Shown piece by piece: positions 1 to 6,997 of a stretch of DNA of 26,675 bases; position 1 is the first letter of the stretch, and each line of letters opens with the position of its first letter. The stretch is taken from NCBI GenBank assembly GCA_019662005.1, contig JAIFWG010000002.1, positions 1 through 26,675 on the forward strand, given 5' to 3'. Made by a program: the position numbers and the translations under genes. The notes below the pieces were generated by a model that was given only the letters and a program-made list of their open reading frames with translations, ran no database searches and was not told where the DNA came from. The stretch is from Candidatus Parcubacteria bacterium (GTDB taxonomy: Bacteria; Patescibacteriota; Minisyncoccia; 2-02-FULL-40-12; GWA2-44-9).

Positions 1-255
1 GGAGAGAGGAAGCTTTTCGGCTGTTTCTCTGAAGTGAATCTGCATTCCTTTTGAAGTCGAAGAAAAGAAAGCATAATTCCCATGAAACATTTTTTCTGGT
101 GGTACCTTGTTTATTAAGCCAATAGCATGAGTTTTTGGATCATAGCCTAAAACCATATTATAGAAATACTCTGACTTGAACTGATCAGGAGTTAAGAAGG
201 CATTTGCAATCGGCATTTTGCCGAAATTGATAACTGGCTTTAGATTGATTTTCAT
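1..255 (-). CDS. C-methyltransferase-like protein, N-terminal part (cut by window edge)
   Basis: The frame is open from an ATG at 255 to the window edge, giving 85 residues; an in-frame TAG lies just upstream of the ATG. The segment with NFGKMPIANAFLTP followed about 45 residues later by KMFHGNYAFFSSTS resembles the N-terminal domain of NovU/TylC3-type SAM-dependent sugar C-methyltransferases, where a short beta strand and 'LG..P.AN.FL' precede 'P...F..YAYFSS.S'. In that family the domain usually binds zinc through two Cys pairs, but no cysteine is visible in these 85 residues. The protein at 4904-6169 belongs to the same broad family. It is transcribed away from the orphan gene at 339. The catalytic domain lies outside the window, so the assignment rests on the N-terminal domain only. 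Confidence 0.6.
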   Translation of the reverse strand, partial: MKINLKPVINFGKMPIANAFLTPDQFKSEYFYNMVLGYDPKTHAIGLINKVPPEKMFHGNYAFFSSTSKGMQIHFRETAEKLPLS

Positions 256-270
256 GATGTAATACTATCA

Positions 271-300
271 ATTTTATTCATTTTTACAAGGATTTGACAA
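271..300 (-). promoter_or_regulatory. Possible promoter for the C-methyltransferase-like gene
   Basis: Reading the minus strand, TTGTCA (300-295) and TAAAAT (276-271) are separated by 18 bases, and the ATG at 255 follows about 9 bases after the expected start point. The -35 box overlaps the -35 box of the divergent plus-strand promoter in the heptamer TTGACAA. The match is by eye only. Confidence 0.4.
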
Positions 301-321
301 AAGTAATCAATGATATATAAT
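294..321 (+). promoter_or_regulatory. Sigma70-type promoter of the orphan gene at 339
   Basis: TTGACA (294-299) and TATAAT (316-321) are both perfect consensus hexamers with a 16-base spacer. The expected start point is near 328, so the leader before ATG 339 would be only about 10 bases, with no clear Shine-Dalgarno site. Confidence 0.65.
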
Positions 322-338
322 ATGCTAGCGAGTAGGTT

Positions 339-704
339 ATGGAGCAGCATCATCTGGATGGAATAACATCCTTGCAACAAAAAAACCAGAAGAACAGATT
401 GGATTCAATGAGACAGCGAATCGTAGATTCTTCTTCAACTGTTCGCTCAAAACTTCCTTCTTGTGTGTGGTCCATCAAGATTCCTGTGATCCACCTGGAG
501 GGAAGCGAATTGACCTATGGTGAGTTTGAGCATCTCGCATTTGTTTCTGGTACAAAGAAAGAGGTCCATAAAGTCGCACGAATTATCACTGGATTGCCGG
601 AAGAAGCGCCAGAGCGTCCAAACTGGAAAGTCGGACCAGCTTCTGCAGAAGAGTTCGTTCTCAATGCTCGAAAGTTCCTAAACTCCAAATCGACAAGTAG
701 ATAA
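339..704 (+). CDS. Orphan hypothetical protein, 121 residues
   Basis: I do not recognise this protein. It is soluble-looking, with no signal peptide or membrane segment: a polar, Gln/Lys/Arg-rich N-terminus (about residues 1-40), then a more hydrophobic stretch WSIKIPVIHLEGSELTYGEF, a basic segment with SGTKKEVHKVARIITG, and a Pro-rich piece with PEEAPERPNW before a helical C-terminus. A second ATG (MRQRIVDSSS, residue 24) is an alternative start and would remove a low-complexity leader. A near-consensus promoter precedes it and an intrinsic terminator overlaps its stop, which argues that it is a real, separately expressed gene. Its base composition looks richer in GC than the minus-strand genes beside it. 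The only plus-strand gene near the left end of a glycan locus, it could be regulatory or unrelated cargo; no function is assigned. Confidence 0.6.
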   Translation: MEQHHLDGITSLQQKNQKNRLDSMRQRIVDSSSTVRSKLPSCVWSIKIPVIHLEGSELTYGEFEHLAFVSGTKKEVHKVARIITGLPEEAPERPNWKVGPASAEEFVLNARKFLNSKSTSR

Positions 705-725
705 CAACCCCATAGGGTTGTTTTT
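703..725 (+). terminator. Intrinsic terminator of the orphan gene
   Basis: The stem AACAACCC (703-710) pairs with GGGTTGTT (715-722) around a CATA loop and runs into a T tract at 721-725. It overlaps the TAA stop at 702-704. The epimerase gene ends at 724 on the other strand, so the hairpin may stop transcription from both sides, though the T run on the minus side is weak. Confidence 0.8.
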
Positions 726-1686
726 AATTAATAACACCCTTTAGAGAAGCTATTTTTTCTCCTATTCCTTTTTTGAGATTACCGGTGGGTTTGAATCCGA
801 GCTTTTTGAACTTGGTATCATCCACATCATAAGAAAGCTGGTTCATGATTGGAGAATCAACATAATTAACAGTAAGCTTTGGTACATATTGTTTTATTGT
901 TGTTACCACATCTTCTACTGTAAAATTCTTAGTGAGGACATTATACAATTCTCCATTAAACAAGTCTTTTTCTAATATAAAATTTATAGCTCCAACACAA
1001 TCGCTTAAGTGCAGGTATGGCCTTCGTTGTTTCCATGCAGTTTTCCAAACAGTAATAGGTTGGCCTGTTGCAGCCTGCCAAGTAAATTTGTTTACTGCTG
1101 TGTCATATCGCATCCCAATAGAATGTCCAAAGATCGTCCCAAAACGGCAAATAACAAATTTTAAACCTTTATCTTTTAGGTTTTGAATATACTCCTCTGA
1201 TCTCAATTTAGCCCAAGCATAAGGACTTTGGGGCTTAAGTTCAGCACAAGTCTCATCAACTTTTATATCCTGGCTTCCATAGACGCTTGTTGTAGATGGA
1301 AAAAAAAGTTTAACTTTATTTTTTAAACACGAGTCTGCAACACGCTGAAGTCCAGTAAAGTTTACTTTTTCTACTACTTCTGGGATTTTTGCAGTCCCTT
1401 CAGCGTCTGTAATAGCTGCCAGGTGGATAACTGTAGTAACGCCAGTATTTCTAAAGTATTTATCAAAGTCTGCAGTCATTATATCGTCGCGCACAAATCG
1501 ATACTTGAACTTTTTCTTAGGCAAGTTATACAAAGAAGGAAAGCGTCGACTCTCCAAATTATCGAATAATATTACTTCATCTGCCAAACTATCATCAAGA
1601 TTGCGAATCAAAGCAGCCCCAATGTGCCCAAGGGCTCCTGTAATTAAAATTTTTCGAGATTTAATTTTTTTAGATTTATTTATCAT
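724..1686 (-). CDS. NAD-dependent epimerase/dehydratase (extended SDR), nucleotide-sugar enzyme
   Basis: A 320-residue extended short-chain dehydrogenase/reductase. The N-terminal Rossmann motif GALGHIG (residues 17-23) fits GxxGxxG and is followed by an acidic residue after the second strand (LFDN), as expected for NAD binding. DDI and HLAA motifs follow. The catalytic set is visible as STTSVYG and SPYAWAK (the YxxxK). Length and order match UDP-glucose 4-epimerase and dTDP-sugar reductase relatives, which act on a nucleotide-bound hexose in the cytoplasm. It is the last gene of the minus-strand block: its ATG overlaps the TGA of the upstream GT2 by four bases (ATGA), so the two are probably translationally coupled. 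With the nearby DegT aminotransferase and C-methyltransferase-like protein it could finish a modified deoxy- or amino-sugar. The substrate cannot be read from sequence. Confidence 0.85.
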   Translation of the reverse strand: MINKSKKIKSRKILITGALGHIGAALIRNLDDSLADEVILFDNLESRRFPSLYNLPKKKFKYRFVRDDIMTADFDKYFRNTGVTTVIHLAAITDAEGTAKIPEVVEKVNFTGLQRVADSCLKNKVKLFFPSTTSVYGSQDIKVDETCAELKPQSPYAWAKLRSEEYIQNLKDKGLKFVICRFGTIFGHSIGMRYDTAVNKFTWQAATGQPITVWKTAWKQRRPYLHLSDCVGAINFILEKDLFNGELYNVLTKNFTVEDVVTTIKQYVPKLTVNYVDSPIMNQLSYDVDDTKFKKLGFKPTGNLKKGIGEKIASLKGVIN

Positions 1687-2528
1687 GAAGGTAAACCAGT
1701 CTTTTTAGTAAACAACTCTTTTGAATACTCTTTTTCAACACGAGCATTATATTCTGTCTTTTCATCTACCGCTGCCTTCGCTGTAGAATAGTGACCAATA
1801 TGATCCACGACAACGTCGGGACGTAGGTATCCAGCACATTCCCTAGAGTTCATGAGACGATGAGCCCATTCTGTATCTGAACCAAAAAGCAAAAAGTCTT
1901 CATCAAACCAGCCGATTTTATTAAATATATCTTTTTTATAAATCGTACACATACCAGCAAAAATTTCATTCATTTTTTCAGGCTGACGGTTTTCTGGTTT
2001 CCAAGCTTGTTGTTGTCGGCCAGAAGTTCGGGTAATCATCGGTGATACAACAAAGCAATCCGGATACTGATCAAAGGTTTCCATGCATCTAGTCAACCAG
2101 CAAGGTTCAATCTTTGGCACAAAACAATCGGAGTCCATGATTATCACATAGTCACAAGTTGATTCAGTAATAAGTTTGTTCCAAACCTTAGACATGTTTT
2201 TGCCCATTCCGCGATTATCAAAAACATTAATTTTGTAAGGCCATTCAGTATTCTCGATTAAATAGTCAGCACACTTAGTCTCCACCTCTGGAGTTTTGTA
2301 TTTTAGGTAAATAATTTCGACCCTCTTAACTTCTCTATCTGTTGGGAGTGGTTTATGTATCTGATCTTTAATATTATTGAGGGCTGAGTCCAAATCAACT
2401 TGAGTCATCTCTTTCATAATCAGGGTTGGCTTGCTGCGAGAAACTGTTTTCTTGAGAATTCCACCTAAATAATCTTGATCAAAACTCTTTAAAAAAGCTT
2501 TGATTGTTTTTTTTCTCAAATACTTCAT
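1683..2528 (-). CDS. Family 2 glycosyltransferase
   Basis: About 281 residues from an ATG at 2528 (MKYLRKK); a GTG at 2549 would add seven residues and is less likely. The GT-A core is clear: VEIIYLKY, then NVFDNRGMGKNMSKVWN, then the metal-binding DSD in IIMDSDCFV. ITRTSGR, FAGMCTIYKKDIFNKIGWFDEDFLLFGSD and the distal histidine in VVVDHIGH follow. The FDEDF..FGSDTEW segment is typical of rhamnosyl/galactofuranosyl-type GT2 enzymes. There are no membrane segments, so it should act on a lipid-linked acceptor at the cytoplasmic face. A basic N-terminal segment of about 60 residues precedes the catalytic fold. It sits between the split GT4 and the epimerase and overlaps the latter by four bases. 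Donor and acceptor are unknown. Confidence 0.85.
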   Translation of the reverse strand: MKYLRKKTIKAFLKSFDQDYLGGILKKTVSRSKPTLIMKEMTQVDLDSALNNIKDQIHKPLPTDREVKRVEIIYLKYKTPEVETKCADYLIENTEWPYKINVFDNRGMGKNMSKVWNKLITESTCDYVIIMDSDCFVPKIEPCWLTRCMETFDQYPDCFVVSPMITRTSGRQQQAWKPENRQPEKMNEIFAGMCTIYKKDIFNKIGWFDEDFLLFGSDTEWAHRLMNSRECAGYLRPDVVVDHIGHYSTAKAAVDEKTEYNARVEKEYSKELFTKKTGLPS

Positions 2529-2563
2529 AGTTTTGATATAATACTCCACTTTATCTTAATAGT

Positions 2564-2842
2564 CTATCTATCGAATAAAGCCAAATAGAGGTCAACCTGT
2601 TTATCCATCAGCTCTTTGAAATTAAAGTTCTCCTCAACGAGTTTTCTTCCAAATGAGCCAAAGCTACCCCAAAGTTCAGGATGATCCATGTAATATATAA
2701 TTTTATCTGCCAAGGCCTTGTAATCTCCTTCCGGGAACAGGAAGCCATTTTTGCCATCAACAATCTGTTCAGAAAAAGCCCCATGATCAGAAGTAATGGC
2801 AGGAAGGCCCGTAGCTAAAGCTTGAAGTACGGATGTAGTCAT
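2564..2842 (-). CDS. C-terminal fragment of a split family 4 glycosyltransferase
   Basis: 92 residues beginning MTTSVLQALATGLPAITSD and containing FSEQIVDGKNGFLFPEGD, the nucleotide-sugar binding half of a GT-B family 4 glycosyltransferase. The ATG at 2842 directly follows the TAA that ends the 2843-3811 reading frame, and both parts are in the same frame. The natural protein would therefore be one chain of about 415 residues, a normal GT4 length. At the family's E-x7-E motif the first Glu is the last residue of the upstream fragment, the TAA occupies the next position, and the second Glu is Gln here. Alone this piece lacks the acceptor domain and cannot be a working enzyme. It could complement the upstream part if both are made. 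Confidence 0.75.
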   Translation of the reverse strand: MTTSVLQALATGLPAITSDHGAFSEQIVDGKNGFLFPEGDYKALADKIIYYMDHPELWGSFGSFGRKLVEENFNFKELMDKQVDLYLALFDR

Positions 2843-3811
2843 TTATTCCATATCACCATCAGATGCAGTCTTGGAGGGCTGCAAATAAAGATGTGCTTGT
2901 TTAAAATATTTTATAACTTCTTGAAGTTTCATAAAGCCCTTAAAAGAAACCATGTCTTCTAAATTTAAATCTCGAGCCACTTTGTGAAGGCGGTCTTCTA
3001 GTGGACCTCCGCCAATAATGCTACACGAAAAATTCTTATCTGTTTTCTGTTTAACTATAGCTAAGGCTCTTAGTAAGTCCTCAAACCCCTTTTTTTCTAC
3101 AAGCCGCCCCACAGAAACCATCTGAATTATCTCGCCCGTCTTAAACACTCTCTCCTGAAATGGATAATCGTTTACGTCTATCCCGAATATAGAAATAGCA
3201 TGAACCTTATTTTCATCAAATCCTTTGGCTACAAGTCTTTTTTTCATAAACTCTGACATGGCAATAAAGCCTGAACAGTCTTTTTTTAATTGATCATAAT
3301 AGGAGTCTCCTTTTACCTGAAACATCTTACTAACATCTTGACCGTAGAAAGAAGTTATAAATTTTTGTTCTGAACCCAATACGTATCTGATATCCAAAAA
3401 GCGATTAGCAACAGTTCCGAAATGGCAATGATACAAATCAAATTTTTTATCAATCAATGGTTCTGCCCAAAATAAAAGTTGGAGCGATAAAGCTTGTCGG
3501 CCATATTTTTTTACATTAAATGCTCGAGCAAGAGCTGCTGGGTTTTTTATAAGCAAATGAACCGCCTTGGGAATGGCCCAATATAATCTTTTTAGAATAT
3601 TGCCTGGCATATCTAGATAATATGTATAATCTGCCATATTATATGTATGAAATACTTGGGAAATATTGTTGGTCTCCCCACGATGTAAAGAAAAAATCTC
3701 TACAGAAAAACCACGCTCCATTAGGCCTGAGACCTGGTTTATAAGCCAGGTCTCAGTTGTGGTAGGAAATGCCCCAACTATGAATGCTATTTTTTTAGTA
3801 TTATTTTCCAT
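2843..3811 (-). CDS. N-terminal fragment of a split family 4 glycosyltransferase (in-frame TAA)
   Basis: About 322 residues from ATG 3811 ([20 protein letters not shown]); a TTG at 3826 would overlap the upstream aminotransferase gene further and is unlikely. [14 protein letters not shown] is the usual start of colanic-acid-type GT4 enzymes. [12 protein letters not shown] and [12 protein letters not shown] follow, then the phosphate-contacting segment [18 protein letters not shown] and [11 protein letters not shown]. It ends in [11 protein letters not shown] just before a TAA. The continuation at 2842-2564 is in the same frame, so one nonsense change (for example GAA or CAA to TAA) explains the split; no frameshift is involved. 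It overlaps the aminotransferase gene by 11 bases. It is either a recent pseudogene, a sequencing error, or two chains made by stop-restart. Confidence 0.8.
   Translation of the reverse strand: MENNTKKIAFIVGAFPTTTETWLINQVSGLMERGFSVEIFSLHRGETNNISQVFHTYNMADYTYYLDMPGNILKRLYWAIPKAVHLLIKNPAALARAFNVKKYGRQALSLQLLFWAEPLIDKKFDLYHCHFGTVANRFLDIRYVLGSEQKFITSFYGQDVSKMFQVKGDSYYDQLKKDCSGFIAMSEFMKKRLVAKGFDENKVHAISIFGIDVNDYPFQERVFKTGEIIQMVSVGRLVEKKGFEDLLRALAIVKQKTDKNFSCSIIGGGPLEDRLHKVARDLNLEDMVSFKGFMKLQEVIKYFKQAHLYLQPSKTASDGDME
3727..3756. repeat. Intragenic inverted repeat, 11-bp arms
   Basis: CTGAGACCTGG (3727-3737) and its exact reverse complement (3746-3756) flank an 8-base spacer in which two further pairs can form. 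It lies in the codons of the [11 protein letters not shown] motif near the start of the split GT4. Confidence 0.85.
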
Positions 3812-4904
3812 AACTATTACAGGCAAAAATTACTTGAGCTATCTGCTTTAGGGTCATAAACGGATTTAACGGAAGACTAATAACTGTTTTATGTATTTCT
3901 TCCGTAACTGGATATTTTTGATTATTCCACTCTTTAAAGGCTTTTTGCTTGTGTGGAGGAATGGGGTAGTGAATTAAAGTTTCCACTCCTTGGCTGTGAA
4001 GATATTTTTTAAATTTATCTCGTTGTCTAGTTCTCAGCACGAAAAGGTGCCAAACATGGGTATCTTCGTCTATTACACTTGGAACATGGAGTAGTGGGTT
4101 TTTAATCTTACTTCTATATTCTTTAGCGATAGCTCTACGTTTTTTATTTTCTTGATCTAAATATTTTAGTTTTACCAACAAGACTGCAGCCTGAAGCTCA
4201 TCGAGTCGGCTATTCACGCCCTTGTACTCATTATAATATTTTTTATAGCTACCATAGTTTCTGATTGCTCTAATAATTTTCGCTAATTTTCGATCATTTG
4301 TAGTTACAGCACCCGCATCTCCCAAAGCACCCAAATTTTTTGAAGGATAAAAACTAAATCCTGCAGCATCACCAAGATTGCCGGCTTTCTTTCCTTCGTA
4401 TACAGCTCCATGAGATTGTGCACAATCTTCTATAATCTTTAAACCGTATTTTTTAGCGGCTCGTTTCATTTCTTTTGAAAATCCTATCTGACCATACAGG
4501 TGTACAGTAAGAATAGCTTTCGTTTTGTTAGTAATCCTACTTTCCAAAAGAAGAGGATCGATCGTATAAGTTTTTATGTCTGGCTCCACAAGCACCGGTT
4601 TTAAACGATTTTCTATTATTGACAAGATACTAGCAATGTAAGTATTTGATGGAACCAAAATCTCATCTCCTTCATTGAAGATGCCCATCTCTTTATAGCC
4701 CCGAATTATCAAAGTTAAAGCATCTAGACCATTTCCCACCCCAATAGTTTCCCTAACTCCGCAATAGTGCGAAAATTTTTGTTCAAAGAGCTTAACTCCG
4801 TTTCCTAATATGTAATTACTGGAGTCGATAACTTCCGAGATAGCTCTGATTATTTCTTTTTTGTGAGAAAAATTTAAATCTTTAAAATTTAAGAATGGGA
4901 TCAT
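3801..4904 (-). CDS. DegT/DnrJ/EryC1/StrS family sugar aminotransferase
   Basis: A 367-residue PLP enzyme that would transfer an amino group, usually from glutamate, to a keto group of a nucleotide-linked sugar in the cytoplasm. Visible landmarks are GNGLDAL (about 58-64) in the cofactor phosphate region, [15 protein letters not shown], the aspartate of EDCAQSHGA (D160), and the PLP lysine K189 in [20 protein letters not shown] and [10 protein letters not shown] follow, all in the order of the family. The motif set resembles FdtB/QdtB/WecE-type enzymes of dTDP-sugar pathways, but the position specificity cannot be read. Its ATG overlaps the TAA of the upstream C-methyltransferase-like gene by one base (TAATG), which suggests coupled translation. 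The pairing with a C-methyltransferase suggests a branched amino sugar. Confidence 0.9.
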   Translation of the reverse strand: MIPFLNFKDLNFSHKKEIIRAISEVIDSSNYILGNGVKLFEQKFSHYCGVRETIGVGNGLDALTLIIRGYKEMGIFNEGDEILVPSNTYIASILSIIENRLKPVLVEPDIKTYTIDPLLLESRITNKTKAILTVHLYGQIGFSKEMKRAAKKYGLKIIEDCAQSHGAVYEGKKAGNLGDAAGFSFYPSKNLGALGDAGAVTTNDRKLAKIIRAIRNYGSYKKYYNEYKGVNSRLDELQAAVLLVKLKYLDQENKKRRAIAKEYRSKIKNPLLHVPSVIDEDTHVWHLFVLRTRQRDKFKKYLHSQGVETLIHYPIPPHKQKAFKEWNNQKYPVTEEIHKTVISLPLNPFMTLKQIAQVIFACNSYGK

Positions 4905-6169
4905 TAATAATTAATAACCTTAAATTTAGATAGTGGAAGCACAAATTTGGACTTTAGACCCTTGCTTCGCCATTTTTTCATAATAAAATCCCCATAGTGC
5001 CAAGCAAGAACCACCACATAATCTGGTTTCTCTTTAAGGATTATGTCGTTTGCTACAACTGGTATGTGAGTTCCTGGCAAATATTTACCGACTTTCTCCG
5101 ACTCTGGAAGTTGAGCTATGTAAGGCATTAGATGATGATCAAGGCCATAATAGTTTACCAGCACCGCTCCTCGCCCTGGGCAAGAATCGGCAACAAAGCG
5201 TGCTCCTTGTCGATGCGCTCGGTGAGCAAGATCCATAAACCGACTTCTGTTCTCTGCTATTTGATTTCTCCAACCATCCCAGGTTTCTGCTTTAAAGAGT
5301 CCCTTAGATTCCTCTATGGCAACCAGTTTTCCCACTTGCGGACTTACAGGATGAACGCCTTTGCGGCCTATATATGCACGGATGCTTCCTTCTCGAGAAG
5401 ATAATCTTTCTGCATCAAAAACCTCCATGCCATAATACGGAAATAATTTAACTAAAGATTTAATGCTATAAAGGCGAATGTGTTCGTGATAGACTTGATC
5501 GAATTGATTTCTTTCAAGGATATCAAGCAGGTATTGACTCTCGGTCACAAAAACCCCGTCTTTATCTAATAGACGATCTATACCCCGCATAACCTCGCCA
5601 AGAGTAGCCATGTGCGCAAATACATTAGTTGTCGTAATGAGCTTGGCTCGGCCATATTCTTTTACAATATCTTTAGCAACTGATTCTGAAAAGAAATTCT
5701 GTATAGTTTTTATTTTATTTTCCTTCCAGGCAAATCTAGCCATATTTGTTGGCTCAACTCCAAGAGTCTTCATTCCCATCTTCTTTAGGCCTGCCAAAAG
5801 AGTTCCGTCATTGCACCCTATGTCCACACAAAGAGATCCAGATGATATTTGGAACTTATTAATCATCTCCTGCCCAAATCCAGACAAGTACTCACGAAGA
5901 GGTTGTGATATTCCAGCACGGTATGGATATTCCTTAGGATAAATTACTTTGCCATCCACCACATAATCAAGCTGGCCCAAACCAGATTCTGGGCAGATCA
6001 TCAACCGTAAAGGGAACGCCATCTCTGGTTGGGTTAGGGCCTCTTTTGTTAAGAGGGCGTCGCAAGGAGGCTGGTGTCCTAGGTCTATTGCTTCAAATAA
6101 ATTTTTTGAGCCGGTAATTTGACATCGATCTAATATGCCCGGAGCTGCATCATGATTTGGAATTTTCAT
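4904..6169 (-). CDS. NovU/TylC3-type sugar C-methyltransferase-like protein
   Basis: 421 residues in three parts. An N-terminal putative zinc domain (about 12-95) has [15 protein letters not shown]-binding core has motif I VDIGCNDG (115-122) and the family motif [11 protein letters not shown]-terminal domain ends in YLPGTHIPV and [13 protein letters not shown], matching the PGTHIPI/LAWN signature. Family members add a methyl carbon to a ketosugar nucleotide, as in noviose, mycarose or vancosamine biosynthesis. The zinc site looks degenerate: the usual Cys-x2-Cys pairs are C16-x2-T19 and C59-x2-S62, so only the first Cys of each pair remains. Related proteins without a full site exist in polysaccharide loci, so activity is uncertain. 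It is followed by the aminotransferase with a one-base overlap. Confidence 0.8.
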   Translation of the reverse strand: MKIPNHDAAPGILDRCQITGSKNLFEAIDLGHQPPCDALLTKEALTQPEMAFPLRLMICPESGLGQLDYVVDGKVIYPKEYPYRAGISQPLREYLSGFGQEMINKFQISSGSLCVDIGCNDGTLLAGLKKMGMKTLGVEPTNMARFAWKENKIKTIQNFFSESVAKDIVKEYGRAKLITTTNVFAHMATLGEVMRGIDRLLDKDGVFVTESQYLLDILERNQFDQVYHEHIRLYSIKSLVKLFPYYGMEVFDAERLSSREGSIRAYIGRKGVHPVSPQVGKLVAIEESKGLFKAETWDGWRNQIAENRSRFMDLAHRAHRQGARFVADSCPGRGAVLVNYYGLDHHLMPYIAQLPESEKVGKYLPGTHIPVVANDIILKEKPDYVVVLAWHYGDFIMKKWRSKGLKSKFVLPLSKFKVINY

Positions 6170-6199
6170 AAGTATTGTAATATTACATGAAGTTTTATT

Positions 6200-6997
6200 T
6201 TACACAAGATCCGCTGGTTTCTCACCCACAATCATAATTTCAAAACCAAAGTTTATCGACCAGGCTCGGCTCATAAGCTTATCTAGTATTTTGCTTGCTC
6301 GATTTAAGACACGACCAGCCAAAGCGAACATGGGATGTATATATTTTAATCTATATATACCATACGAAAAATAAAAACCATCTTTAGCCACAATAGAAAA
6401 GCCTGCGCTCTTGAAGGCTTGGGTCAATTCCGGATGGGTAAATGATTTTTCATATCCGTACTCATAGCCTCTCCTGGCAAAAATCTGACTCACAAATTTG
6501 GTAATTGAGTGTGGGTTGTAAACATTTACTGCCGAAACAATAACCTTCCCTCCCGGTTTTACAACTCGAAACATTTCGGTAATAGCCTTTTCATAATCAG
6601 GTATATGCTGAATAACCACATCAGCCATAACCAAATCAAAACTATTATTTTCAAAAGACAACTGACGCGCATCTTCTTTCTGAAGTTTAATATTTTTAAG
6701 TCCCATCGATTCTTTGAGCATATTTACAACCTTAAGGGATGAGTCAACAATATCTGTAATGGTTACAGCCACCTCTGGATGTTCAGATGCATAATAAAGT
6801 CCGTACCTTCCAGTACCCCCGCCCACCTCCAAAATAGAAGTTGTTGCTTTTGGTATATATTTAGAAAAAATCGGATATCCTTCAACAAAAAGTCTATGCT
6901 TAAAAACAGCAGATGGTTGATCCTCGATCTGTCCCTGCCACACCTTGTCCCAAACCTTATCTATATTATTCTGGTCTATAAGCGTTCTTTGATCCAT
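6200..6997 (-). CDS. Class I SAM-dependent methyltransferase
   Basis: 265 residues of the Methyltransf_11/25 type. Motif I is LEVGGGTGRYG, the acidic residue after strand 2 is in TITDIVDSS, motif II/post-II is FDLVMADVVIQHI, and RVVKPGGKVIVSA is motif III. The C-terminal 70 residues (SFTHPELTQAFKSAGF, then an aromatic-rich segment) form the usual substrate cap. There is no membrane segment apart from a mildly hydrophobic stretch near the end. The start ATG at 6997 lies 22 bases inside the flippase gene, so the two are probably co-translated. O-methylation of a sugar or lipid carrier is plausible, but the acceptor cannot be inferred. Confidence 0.85.
   Translation of the reverse strand: MDQRTLIDQNNIDKVWDKVWQGQIEDQPSAVFKHRLFVEGYPIFSKYIPKATTSILEVGGGTGRYGLYYASEHPEVAVTITDIVDSSLKVVNMLKESMGLKNIKLQKEDARQLSFENNSFDLVMADVVIQHIPDYEKAITEMFRVVKPGGKVIVSAVNVYNPHSITKFVSQIFARRGYEYGYEKSFTHPELTQAFKSAGFSIVAKDGFYFSYGIYRLKYIHPMFALAGRVLNRASKILDKLMSRAWSINFGFEIMIVGEKPADLV

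Noticed and set aside
2843..2845. Recoding of the TAA stop in the GT4
   Set aside because: TAA ends many other genes here, for example the orphan gene and the aminotransferase, and TGA also acts as a stop, so an alternative code is not supported.
4413..4428. A 16-bp perfect palindrome in the aminotransferase gene
   Set aside because: It is short, has no spacer and encodes the strongly conserved EDCAQSH residues, so protein constraint and chance suffice.
6337..6360. AT-rich inverted repeat with GTATATAT arms
   Set aside because: Low-complexity AT sequence makes such pairs common by chance.
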